From assembly GCA_964291545.2 (NCBI GenBank), contig OZ219860.1, positions 558,001-622,000 on the forward strand: DNA of 64,000 nucleotides, read 5' to 3'. Position 1 is the first letter of the stretch. Each line of letters begins with the position of its first letter. The position numbers and the translations under genes are program-made. Below, piece after piece: positions 24,927 to 31,946 of this stretch. Source of the DNA: G963667675 sp964291545 (lineage in GTDB: Bacteria; Chloroflexota; Dehalococcoidia; Lucifugimonadales; UBA3495). The notes beneath the pieces were generated by a model that made no database searches, was not told where the DNA came from, and was given only the letters and a program-made list of their open reading frames with translations.

Positions 24927-25304
24927 TTGGCGCGATACCAAGTTCCCCCGGATCGTCTCCGGTCCAGCGGCCCTGGTATCGTCATCACCCTCAACGGCTC
25001 TCTGACTTTGGCCCTATTGGATACCGGGGCATCATTTTCGTACGTGGACATCGCGGCTGCAGAGCGCGTGCAAGCTCCGGTTGTCGCCCAACATGATGCA
25101 ACCGGCGCAACCGGCGTCGGCACCTATCCAACGTTTGATCTCGTCTTCCACATTCCTCAGTTGAATGTGTTGGTGCCGTCCCCCGTACGTGCGCTCCCGT
25201 TGAGGCAGTCCGGACACATCTGGGACGCCATTGTAGGACGTGACGTACTGACTCAGTTTGAATTCTGCGTCGACGGCCGCACTGGTCAGATAACCTTTAC
25301 TTGA
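24927..25304 (+). CDS. Retropepsin-like single-domain aspartic protease
   Basis: 125 residues. ALLDTGASFSYVD contains the catalytic DTG(A/S) triad of aspartic proteases, and WDAIVGRDVLTQFEFCVDG is the second conserved hydrophobic-Gly block (ILGRDxL) of retropepsin-like proteins. One DTG per chain means the active form should be a homodimer, like viral retropepsins. No signal peptide is seen, so it is cytoplasmic. Start is TTG 24927, 3 bp after the DUF5678-like gene. Targets are unknown; the small partner could be a substrate or adaptor (inference). Confidence 0.85.
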   Translation: MARYQVPPDRLRSSGPGIVITLNGSLTLALLDTGASFSYVDIAAAERVQAPVVAQHDATGATGVGTYPTFDLVFHIPQLNVLVPSPVRALPLRQSGHIWDAIVGRDVLTQFEFCVDGRTGQITFT

Positions 25305-25399
25305 TTCTACCTGGGGAATCCTTCAAGAGTCCTCGTGGTAGGCCGGTCTGGAATATTCCCACTGAATCTGAAACCCCATTCTTACCGGCCCGTTTTCAA

Positions 25400-25429
25400 T
25401 TGACACTCGTATCTGGCGGGTGATATATT
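25400..25429 (+). promoter_or_regulatory. Promoter of the complex I operon
   Basis: Perfect TTGACA (25400-25405), an 18-bp spacer and TATATT (25424-25429), about 55 bp before nuoA. It is the best promoter match near the operon. Confidence 0.7.
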
Positions 25430-25486
25430 GCCAATAGGCGACCTAACATAACGTACTAGCAATAAGGAACATGTCCGCCTATCGCA

Positions 25487-25909
25487 ATGCCTTCGCATAC
25501 GGGCGTAATTCTGCAAGCATTTAGCGCAGACCTCTTCGCCGAGAACTGGACGGCGGTCGCCCTCTCTGGTGTTATTGCAGTACTGGCCATAGGCGCCTTG
25601 TTCGGGGCCTCCCGCCTCCTCTCCTCCCGCCGCCGCTCCCAGACCAAGCTCACCCCTTACGAGTGCGGCATTCCCGCCACCGACTACCGGTGGTCAAACA
25701 TCAACATCCGCTTCTACATCTTCGCCATCCTCTTTCTCATCTTCGACGTCGAGGCCGTGTTCCTGTTCCCCTGGGCCGTGATTTTCGTGCAGGAGAAGAT
25801 CACCCAGGCCAATGCAGTGCCCTTCTACGCCATGATGCTGTTCCTGGCAGTCCTTTTCTTCGCCGTGATCTATGCCTGGCGCAAGGGGGTCTTGGAATGG
25901 CAGAAATAG
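25487..25909 (+). CDS. nuoA: NADH-quinone oxidoreductase subunit A
   Basis: 140 residues, three hydrophobic segments. The family block YECGIPATDYRWSNINIRFYI followed by LIFDVEAVFLFPWAV is diagnostic for NuoA, which helps form the quinone channel with NuoH. First gene of the operon. A possible 17-codon frame at 25471 with AAGGA just before it overlaps this start; it may be chance. The end overlaps nuoB by 13 bp. Confidence 0.96.
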   Translation: MPSHTGVILQAFSADLFAENWTAVALSGVIAVLAIGALFGASRLLSSRRRSQTKLTPYECGIPATDYRWSNINIRFYIFAILFLIFDVEAVFLFPWAVIFVQEKITQANAVPFYAMMLFLAVLFFAVIYAWRKGVLEWQK

Positions 25910-26424
25910 AACTGGGCCAGGGCAACCGCCCCGGCCCCAGCCTGTTCGATGAGAAAGCGTCCGGCAAGGTGCCCGGCGTGGTGCTGGCGACCACAGACCA
26001 GCTTTTCGCCATGGCCCGCAAGTCGTCCCTGTGGACTTTGACCTTCGGTCTGGCCTGCTGCGCCATCGAGATGATGTCCACCTACATGGCCCACCATGAC
26101 CTGGACCGCTACGGCGTGGTCACCTGGCCGTCGCCCCGGCAGGCCGACGTGATGATTGTCGCGGGCACCGTGGTCAAGAAGATGGCCGAGCCGCTGAGGC
26201 TGCTGTACGAGCAAATGCCCGAACCCAAGTGGGTCATCGCCATGGGCAGTTGCGCCACCAACGGCGGGCCCTACTACCGCTCCTACTCGGTGGTCATGGG
26301 CGTCGATCACGTCGTCCCAGTGGACGTCTACGTCCCAGGCTGCCCACCTCGCCCCGAGGCCCTGCTCTACGGCATTCTCCAACTCCAGGAAAAGATCATG
26401 CAGGACGCCAAGGAGCGTGGCTGA
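25897..26424 (+). CDS. nuoB: NADH-quinone oxidoreductase subunit B
   Basis: 175 residues. NuoB carries the terminal N2 [4Fe-4S] cluster. Its ligands are visible: tandem Cys in GLACCAIEM, MGSCATNGG and VPGCPPRPE. ATG 25897 was chosen (inside the nuoA end); the frame is open upstream but that part is not NuoB-like. The end overlaps the nuoC GTG by 8 bp. Confidence 0.97.
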   Translation: MAEIELGQGNRPGPSLFDEKASGKVPGVVLATTDQLFAMARKSSLWTLTFGLACCAIEMMSTYMAHHDLDRYGVVTWPSPRQADVMIVAGTVVKKMAEPLRLLYEQMPEPKWVIAMGSCATNGGPYYRSYSVVMGVDHVVPVDVYVPGCPPRPEALLYGILQLQEKIMQDAKERG

Positions 26425-26929
26425 CTTGGCTGGACAGAAACAGGCCAACCCGGGGTTCCCTGACCTGGCGCAGCAGCAAGGCGAGCTGCTGGCCGCTGCC
26501 CAAGACGTGCTGAGAGAGTTCGATCCCCAAGCAGGCGTCCTGGGAGGCCAACCGCAGATCACCGTAGATCCCGCCCACGTGGCTCAAGTGTGCCGGTTGA
26601 CTAAAAACGACCCCAGGCTGGGGTTCCCCCAATTGCTCTGCCTCTCCTGCGTGGACTACCTGGAGCACCTGGAACTGGTGTACTTCCTCCATTCGCTCTC
26701 CCCGGAAAGACTGTTGTGCGTCAAGACCCGCGTCTCCTGCGACGACCCCCGTCTGCCCTCGGTCACCGGCGTATGGCGGGCGGCCGAATGGTACGAGCGG
26801 GAGGCCCATGACCTGTTCGGTGTGGTCTTCGACGGACACCCCGACCTGTCGCCGCTGCTGTTGTACGAGGAATTTGACGGCTATCCCGGCCGCAAGGAAT
26901 TCCCCTTCCACGATTACCAAGAGTATTAG
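26417..26929 (+). CDS. nuoC: NADH-quinone oxidoreductase subunit C
   Basis: 170 residues, GTG start. The 30-kDa subunit signature WYEREAHDLFGVVFDGHPDL is clear and the protein ends shortly after FHDY. It is a separate subunit, not fused to NuoD. It forms part of the connecting module between the quinone site and the (here missing) input module. Confidence 0.95.
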   Translation: MADLAGQKQANPGFPDLAQQQGELLAAAQDVLREFDPQAGVLGGQPQITVDPAHVAQVCRLTKNDPRLGFPQLLCLSCVDYLEHLELVYFLHSLSPERLLCVKTRVSCDDPRLPSVTGVWRAAEWYEREAHDLFGVVFDGHPDLSPLLLYEEFDGYPGRKEFPFHDYQEY

Positions 26930-26942
26930 GAGCATTGGCGGG

Positions 26943-27188
26943 GTGGACAGGGTGGTGCTGACAGCAAGGGTGGTGGAAGCAGACGGGAGCTATGTGGCCA
27001 GCGTCGAGCAGTTGTCCTTGGAAGGTGTTGGAGGCTCGGTGCAGGAAGCCCAGGACCAGCTTATCCAGGCCATGCGCTCATGGATAGAGGCCCACGACGG
27101 ACAGGGCGCTCTAGCCGAAGTCTTGGCCCAGGCCGGTTACCCCGGCGTAGAAGACAGCACCGAGCTCCAACTGGAGTTCTCTGAATAG
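26943..27188 (+). CDS. HicB-like small protein inside the nuo operon (first of two)
   Basis: 81 residues from GTG 26943; AGGAG lies about 10 nt upstream, and the frame is open further back without a better start. The pattern LTARVVEADGSYVASVEQLS, VGGSVQEAQDQLIQAMRSWIE has the strand-strand-strand-helix order of the HicB/UPF0150 partial RNase H fold (antitoxin or stand-alone). There is no C-terminal DNA-binding domain and no HicA toxin next to it. It sits 13 bp after nuoC and 29 bp before a second HicB-like gene. Role unknown; a regulator or folding factor of the operon is conceivable. Confidence 0.7.
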   Translation: MDRVVLTARVVEADGSYVASVEQLSLEGVGGSVQEAQDQLIQAMRSWIEAHDGQGALAEVLAQAGYPGVEDSTELQLEFSE

Positions 27189-27217
27189 CCCGCAAGGCGG
27201 AGCATGATTCACGTCCC

Positions 27218-27520
27218 ATGAAGAAGCGGAAGGCCAAGCAGCCCAAAGAGAAAGGGCGCATCGTATACCAGGTGGAGGAGTCCCGCTCCGGTAGCGTGTT
27301 CCAGGCCGTTTGCCCGGAATTGGACGTCACCGCTTTCGGGGACACGCCGGAGGCGGCGAAAGAGTCCCTGCGCTCCCAGGTGACCATGTACCTGGAAGAC
27401 TGCGACCAACTTGGAGCGTTGGACGAAACGCTTATAGAGGCCGGTTTCTATTTTGACGGCGAGGCTTGGACCAGCAACCTGGTCGCTCCCGTCAAGGACC
27501 CTGACATCGTCATTCTTTAA
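27218..27520 (+). CDS. HicB-like small protein inside the nuo operon (second of two)
   Basis: 100 residues. After a basic start (MKKRKAKQPKEKG), IVYQVEESRSGSVFQAVCPELDVTAFG and DTPEAAKESLRSQVTMYLED follow the HicB-like (PF15919-type) core: three strands, then a helix beginning TPEEA. The tail is acidic and hydrophobic without a ribbon-helix-helix. No toxin partner is present. It lies 80 bp before nuoD. It is related in fold to the preceding gene but not a close copy. Confidence 0.78.
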   Translation: MKKRKAKQPKEKGRIVYQVEESRSGSVFQAVCPELDVTAFGDTPEAAKESLRSQVTMYLEDCDQLGALDETLIEAGFYFDGEAWTSNLVAPVKDPDIVIL

Positions 27521-27599
27521 CTGCCTGCTGTTCCCGAGTCCGGCGGCAGCCGGAGACCTTGAAGACAGGTAGTGGGAACGGCGGCGGCGAGGGCTGTTT

Positions 27600-28730
27600 A
27601 TGGCCGAGGTTTCCCGGCAAGCGCCGGACCAGGCGCCGCCCGTCGAGATGCTCCTCAACATGGGGCCCCAACACCCCTCGACCCATGGCGTCTTTCGATT
27701 AGTGCTCTGGGTCGATGGGGAGAAGATAAACGACTGCCAGCCCCATATTGGCTATCTCCACCGCGGCTCTGAAAAGCTGTGCGAGGGCGAGCAGTACAAC
27801 CAGGTCATCACCCTCTTCGACCGCATTGACTACATCGCCAACTTCAACAACGAACACGCCTACTGCCGCGCGGTGGAGCAGCTCATGGGCCTGGAGGTGC
27901 CGGAGCGGGCCGAGTACGCCAGGGTGATTCTCTGCGAGTTGAACCGCATCGCCAGCCACCTGCTCTACGTCGCTACTATGGGCCTGGACGCCGGGGCCAT
28001 GACTCCGTCAATGCTCTGCTTCCGCGGCAGGGAGCGCATCCAAGAGGTGTTCGAGGCAGTCTCCGGCGCCCGCATGATGCACAACTACTTTCGCATCGGC
28101 GGCCTGAAAGAAGAACTCCCAGGCAACTTCCGGGAAATGATGGCAGACCTCCTGCCGGTGCTCAGGGAAGACGTGGAAGAGACGGACAGGCTGCTGACCT
28201 ATAACGAGATATTCCTGGCCCGCCTTAAGGGCGTGGGCGCCATCTCCGCCGAGGAGGCCATCGATTACGGCTTGACCGGCCCGTGCCTGCGGGGGTGCGG
28301 CATCGACTACGACCTGCGCAAGGCCGCGCCCTACTCCGTCTACGACCGTTTTGACTTCGACATACCGGTGGGCCTGGACGGCGACTGCTGGGACCGCCAT
28401 TACGTGAGGATGGAGGAGATGCGCCAGTCCCTGCGCATAGTCGAGCAGGCCCTGGAGCAGATGCCCGAAGGAGAGGTCGACTCTCCCATGAGCCGGCGGT
28501 TGATCCGGCCGCCCAAGGGCGAGGTGTACGTGCGCTCCGAGAATCCCAGGGGCGAAATCGGCGTCCACCTGGTCAGCGACGGGACCGACAAGCCCTACCG
28601 CGTGAAGGTCCGACCGCCGTCGTTCTGCAATCTTTCCGCCATACGCCGCCTGTTGCAGGGAGTGTGGGTCGCCGACGCGGTCGTCGTTCTGGGCTCCCTG
28701 GACATCGTGATGGGAGAGGTTGACCGGTGA
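27600..28730 (+). CDS. nuoD: NADH-quinone oxidoreductase subunit D
   Basis: 376 residues. The 49-kDa quinone-site subunit: NMGPQHPSTHGVFRL, HIGYLHRGSEKL, FDRIDYIANFNNEHAYC and the C-terminal DIVMGEVDR are all canonical. GAGGG lies 6 nt before ATG 27600. The stop overlaps the nuoH GTG by 4 bp. Confidence 0.97.
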   Translation: MAEVSRQAPDQAPPVEMLLNMGPQHPSTHGVFRLVLWVDGEKINDCQPHIGYLHRGSEKLCEGEQYNQVITLFDRIDYIANFNNEHAYCRAVEQLMGLEVPERAEYARVILCELNRIASHLLYVATMGLDAGAMTPSMLCFRGRERIQEVFEAVSGARMMHNYFRIGGLKEELPGNFREMMADLLPVLREDVEETDRLLTYNEIFLARLKGVGAISAEEAIDYGLTGPCLRGCGIDYDLRKAAPYSVYDRFDFDIPVGLDGDCWDRHYVRMEEMRQSLRIVEQALEQMPEGEVDSPMSRRLIRPPKGEVYVRSENPRGEIGVHLVSDGTDKPYRVKVRPPSFCNLSAIRRLLQGVWVADAVVVLGSLDIVMGEVDR

Positions 28731-29866
28731 CCGGCGCGCTTCCAATGTTGACCGTCAGCGCCGCCGACTTCGGCTGGATAGTTCTTTCCCTGTTCCTGAT
28801 GTTCGTTGGCCTGTCGCTGGTGGTGCTCAGCCTTACCTGGCTGGAGCGCAAGGTACTGGCCCGCCTGCAGAGGCGGGTGGGGCCCAACCGCACCGGGCCC
28901 ATGGGGCTGCTTCAGCCACTAGCCGACGCATTCAAGCTGCTGTTGAAAGAAGATATCGTCCCGACGTCGGCCAACCGGGCCATCTTCTGGGCCGCCCCGT
29001 TAATAGTTGTGGTCTCGGCCTTCATGGTCTGGGTCACTATTCCGGGCGCCCGGGACGCCGCCGTCAGGAACCTGGACCTGGGCCTCTTCTACATCATCGC
29101 CTTCGCGGTGCTGGGCATACTTGGCTTGGTGCTGGCCGGTTGGGGTTCGGCCAACAAATACGGCCGCATGGGAGGCCTGCGGGCCGCCGCCCAATTGATC
29201 AGCTACGAGATTCCCATAATCATGGTCGCCGTTTCCGTGGCGATGCTGGCCGAGTCTCTGGACGTGCGGGAAATCGTGGCGGGCCAGGCGGACTATCCAT
29301 ACCTGGTGCTCCAGCCCCTGGGCTTGGTCATCTTCTTCATCGCCGGCCTGGCCGAGGTGGGCCGCACGCCCTTCGACATCTACTACGCCGAGTCGGAACT
29401 GGTGGGCGGCCCGTTCGTCGAGTACAGCGGCGCCCACTGGTCGGTGTTTTTCATGGCAGAGTACATAAACACCTTCGCCGTCGGCGCTTTGGTGACCCTG
29501 CTCTTCCTGGGAGGGTGGTCCGGCCCTGGTCTCTCAGGCCATTGGGAAATTATCTGGTTCCTGGCCAAGACCTACGCCGTCATCCTGGTCATCTTCTGGG
29601 TGAGGGGCACCTTCCCCCGCCTGCGCATCGACCAGCTCATGACCTTCGCCTGGAAGGTGATGGTCCCCCTGTCGTTCTTGACCATCGTCACGACCGCCGT
29701 GTACCGGTTCTACAACCTGCCGCCCTGGTCCATGACCTTGATGTCACTGGCCGGCCTGGCCGTGGTGGGATACGTGGTCTACCGGCGGATGACCGGACCC
29801 TACCAACTTGCGGCCAGGGTGCGGGCGCGGCAAGAATTGCTGCGGGCCCAGAGGACTTCTTCGTGA
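28727..29866 (+). CDS. nuoH: NADH-quinone oxidoreductase subunit H
   Basis: 379 residues, GTG start, about eight membrane segments. TWLERKVLARLQRRVGPNR and LLQPLADAFKLLLKED near residue 40-70, and AEVGRTPFDIYYAESELVGG are NuoH signatures lining the quinone tunnel. It ends with an extra basic cytoplasmic tail. The next gene, nuoI, follows after 84 bp. Confidence 0.97.
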   Translation: MTGALPMLTVSAADFGWIVLSLFLMFVGLSLVVLSLTWLERKVLARLQRRVGPNRTGPMGLLQPLADAFKLLLKEDIVPTSANRAIFWAAPLIVVVSAFMVWVTIPGARDAAVRNLDLGLFYIIAFAVLGILGLVLAGWGSANKYGRMGGLRAAAQLISYEIPIIMVAVSVAMLAESLDVREIVAGQADYPYLVLQPLGLVIFFIAGLAEVGRTPFDIYYAESELVGGPFVEYSGAHWSVFFMAEYINTFAVGALVTLLFLGGWSGPGLSGHWEIIWFLAKTYAVILVIFWVRGTFPRLRIDQLMTFAWKVMVPLSFLTIVTTAVYRFYNLPPWSMTLMSLAGLAVVGYVVYRRMTGPYQLAARVRARQELLRAQRTSS

Positions 29867-29950
29867 CCGCCGCGGGAACGTGCGGCGAGGCTCATTTGGT
29901 AGACTGTCTTTACCAGGTGTTTCAACCAGCGCCAAGTCCAGGCAACGCCG

Positions 29951-30529
29951 ATGATTAACAGCATCAAGGGCCTCTGCTTGACCCTCGTGTCCACGCTCAA
30001 GGGCCTGCGGCAGCCGGTTACCCGCCAGTACCCGGCCTCCGGTAATTTCTGGTCCCGGACCCCGGCCCCCACCCCGGTGCAGCCGCGGTTCATGGGCTTC
30101 CCCGCCCTTACGTGGGACGGCGAGGTCGACGAGCCCTACTGCACTGCCTGCATGGTCTGCATTCGCAACTGTCCGACGTTGTGCATGACTGCCACCATGA
30201 AGGACAACCCCCTCCACGAGGATGGCCGGAGCCACCGTCGCAAGATCGTCGACAGCTTCGAAATCAACCTCAACCGTTGTATACTGTGCGGAATCTGCGT
30301 GGACGTGTGCAACTTTGACGCCATCGTCATGAGCCACGAACACGAGATGAGCGGCTACCAGCGCAACGGCAGCCGGGTCGATCTCCCAGCGCTGCTGGAA
30401 ATCGGCCAGAAGTTCCAGGACGACACGGCGTGGATTCCCCCGACCAAGCGGGCCAAGGAATCCGACACTGCCTCAGAGGATTCCGGAACCCAGGCTGCGT
30501 CCGCTGAGACGGCCGGCGAGGAGTCCTGA
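29951..30529 (+). CDS. nuoI: NADH-quinone oxidoreductase subunit I
   Basis: 192 residues. Two [4Fe-4S] ferredoxin motifs, CTACMVCIRNCP and CILCGICVDVCNFDAI, carry clusters N6a and N6b. Between them lies an insert of about 30 residues. The C-terminus has an extra hydrophilic tail (TPSDSEDSG-like, from about 165). With NuoEFG absent, NuoI is the outermost electron-carrying subunit and a possible docking site for ferredoxin or another donor (inference). Confidence 0.96.
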   Translation: MINSIKGLCLTLVSTLKGLRQPVTRQYPASGNFWSRTPAPTPVQPRFMGFPALTWDGEVDEPYCTACMVCIRNCPTLCMTATMKDNPLHEDGRSHRRKIVDSFEINLNRCILCGICVDVCNFDAIVMSHEHEMSGYQRNGSRVDLPALLEIGQKFQDDTAWIPPTKRAKESDTASEDSGTQAASAETAGEES

Positions 30530-30686
30530 GGAAGCAGGAATGCATTCCCGGGGCCCGGTGCGACCCGGTACACCAGGTCAAACGAGCAAGAGGGAGGAAT
30601 AGGAGCGGGGGACAGGTTTGGCCGCAGTCGGCATTTGGGTCTTTCCTTCAACCTGTTTCCTTTGTACTATCCCTAGAGGACTGAGA

Positions 30687-30911
30687 ATGCCCAAGCGAGA
30701 AGACGAACGGCTCCGCAACCTGAGCAGCAAGCACCCAGAGGCGTGCACTTGCCAGGACTGCACGGAGAAGTCCCTCAAAATGAGGGAATCCAGGGCCAGC
30801 CGGCTGCTTCGCAAGAAGAAGCGTCCGGCGGAAAAGGTCAAACGCCACCGCGCCGGTTGCGACTGCGTCAGTTGCAGCCTGTTGACCTCCATAGACTTCA
30901 CCGAGGCCTGA
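30687..30911 (+). CDS. Small basic protein with two CxCxxC motifs, inside the nuo operon
   Basis: 74 residues. ATG 30687 was chosen: AGAGGA lies 6 nt upstream. Composition is strongly basic between ACTCQDCTEK near residue 25 and GCDCVSCS near residue 60; the two CxCxxC blocks, each preceded by a His or Gly, are suited to bind zinc. I do not recognise the family. It lies between nuoI and a hairpin terminator before nuoJ. It could be an RNA- or DNA-binding protein; nothing shows a link to respiration except position. Confidence 0.7.
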   Translation: MPKREDERLRNLSSKHPEACTCQDCTEKSLKMRESRASRLLRKKKRPAEKVKRHRAGCDCVSCSLLTSIDFTEA

Positions 30912-31031
30912 TAGATGAGCTGGGTCTTTCATACAACTATCGGGCAAACGACCCTTGGGGAAGGGACGGGATAGGAAGCCGTGTGCGCCGGCATCTACTA
31001 TCGTTTCACTGTAAATTCGTCCACTTGTCGT

Positions 31032-31061
31032 AGTCCCGCCCAGCGGGACTATTTGTTTGTT
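31032..31061 (+). terminator. Intrinsic terminator or attenuator before nuoJ
   Basis: AGTCCCGC-CCA-GCGGGACT, a perfect 8-bp stem with a 3-nt loop, followed by ATTTGTTTGTT. It ends 15 nt before the nuoJ start, so it may split the operon transcript or modulate the distal membrane-arm genes. Confidence 0.7.
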
Positions 31062-31075
31062 CGGGGGCGCTGACT

Positions 31076-31564
31076 GTGTCCTTGACCGTATTTATATTGC
31101 TGGCCGTGCTCACTCTGGGCGGCGCATTGGGCGTGGTGCTCACTCGGAACGTTGTCCACGCCGCATTGGCCCTGCTCCTGTCGCTATTGGCCACCGCCGG
31201 CGTGTACCTGGTGCTGTTCGCCGAGTTCCTGGCCCTGGTGCAGGTGCTGATATACGGCGGCGCGGTGACCATAGTGGTGGTATTCGCCCTGATGCTAACC
31301 CGCGGCGGCGATTACCCCCGTATTTCCGACAACCGCCAGTGGCCCCTGGCCGCCGCGGCCGCCCTGGGCTTGCTGGCGGTGCTCGTCCCCGCCTTCCTGA
31401 TCAACAGCCCTGAGGGCACCCAGGCGCAAAGCCCCGCCTTCAGCGAGCTGGCCAACTCCCTTTTCACCCGCTGGGCCATCCCATTTGAAATCGCCTCTCT
31501 CGTCCTGCTGGTCGCCCTGGTCGGAGCGATCATCATCGCCCGGTCGGACCGGGACTCGGGCTGA
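31076..31564 (+). CDS. nuoJ: NADH-quinone oxidoreductase subunit J
   Basis: 162 residues, GTG start, five hydrophobic segments. LTRNVVHAALALLLSLLATAG followed by FLALVQVLIYGGAVTIVVVFALML is the NuoJ signature (the pi-bulge helix region is YGGAV). First gene of the membrane-arm block after the terminator-like hairpin. nuoK follows after 3 bp. Confidence 0.95.
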   Translation: MSLTVFILLAVLTLGGALGVVLTRNVVHAALALLLSLLATAGVYLVLFAEFLALVQVLIYGGAVTIVVVFALMLTRGGDYPRISDNRQWPLAAAAALGLLAVLVPAFLINSPEGTQAQSPAFSELANSLFTRWAIPFEIASLVLLVALVGAIIIARSDRDSG

Positions 31565-31567
31565 ACC

Positions 31568-31888
31568 ATGGTGACGCTGTTCCACTTCCAGTTGCTCAGC
31601 GCCGCCCTGTTCGTCATCGGCCTGTACGGCGTCCTTTCCCGGCGCAGCGCGGTCCTCATCGTCATGTCCATCGAGTTGATGTTGAACGCGGTCAACATCA
31701 ACCTGATTGCCGCCGCCTCCCACCTCAACGGCATCGGCGGATTCATCAGGTTCGACGGCCACGTCATAGCCATCTTCGTCATCACCGTGGCCGCCGCCGA
31801 GTTGGGGCTGGCCCTGGCCATCATCCTGCGCATATACCGCAACCGCCAGACCGTAAACGTCGACGAAATAGACCTGATGCGATGGTAG
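31568..31888 (+). CDS. nuoK: NADH-quinone oxidoreductase subunit K
   Basis: 106 residues, three membrane helices. The conserved Glu of the proton path is in IVMSIELMLNAVNIN, and a second acidic position in AAAELGLALAI. Length and sequence are typical. It is 58 bp before nuoL. Confidence 0.96.
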   Translation: MVTLFHFQLLSAALFVIGLYGVLSRRSAVLIVMSIELMLNAVNINLIAAASHLNGIGGFIRFDGHVIAIFVITVAAAELGLALAIILRIYRNRQTVNVDEIDLMRW

Positions 31889-31946
31889 CCCTGTCGGCAG
31901 TTCGCCCCAGATTGTCCGGCTATTCCATCAGCGCGGTAGGCCGTTG

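Noticed and set aside
25471..25524. 17-codon leader peptide overlapping the nuoA start
   Set aside because: Shine-Dalgarno spacing is too short and there is no regulatory pattern; probably chance.
28720..29958. Plus-strand open frame of 412 codons over nuoH
   Set aside because: Arg/Gly/Pro-rich shadow of nuoH, which has clear signatures in another frame.
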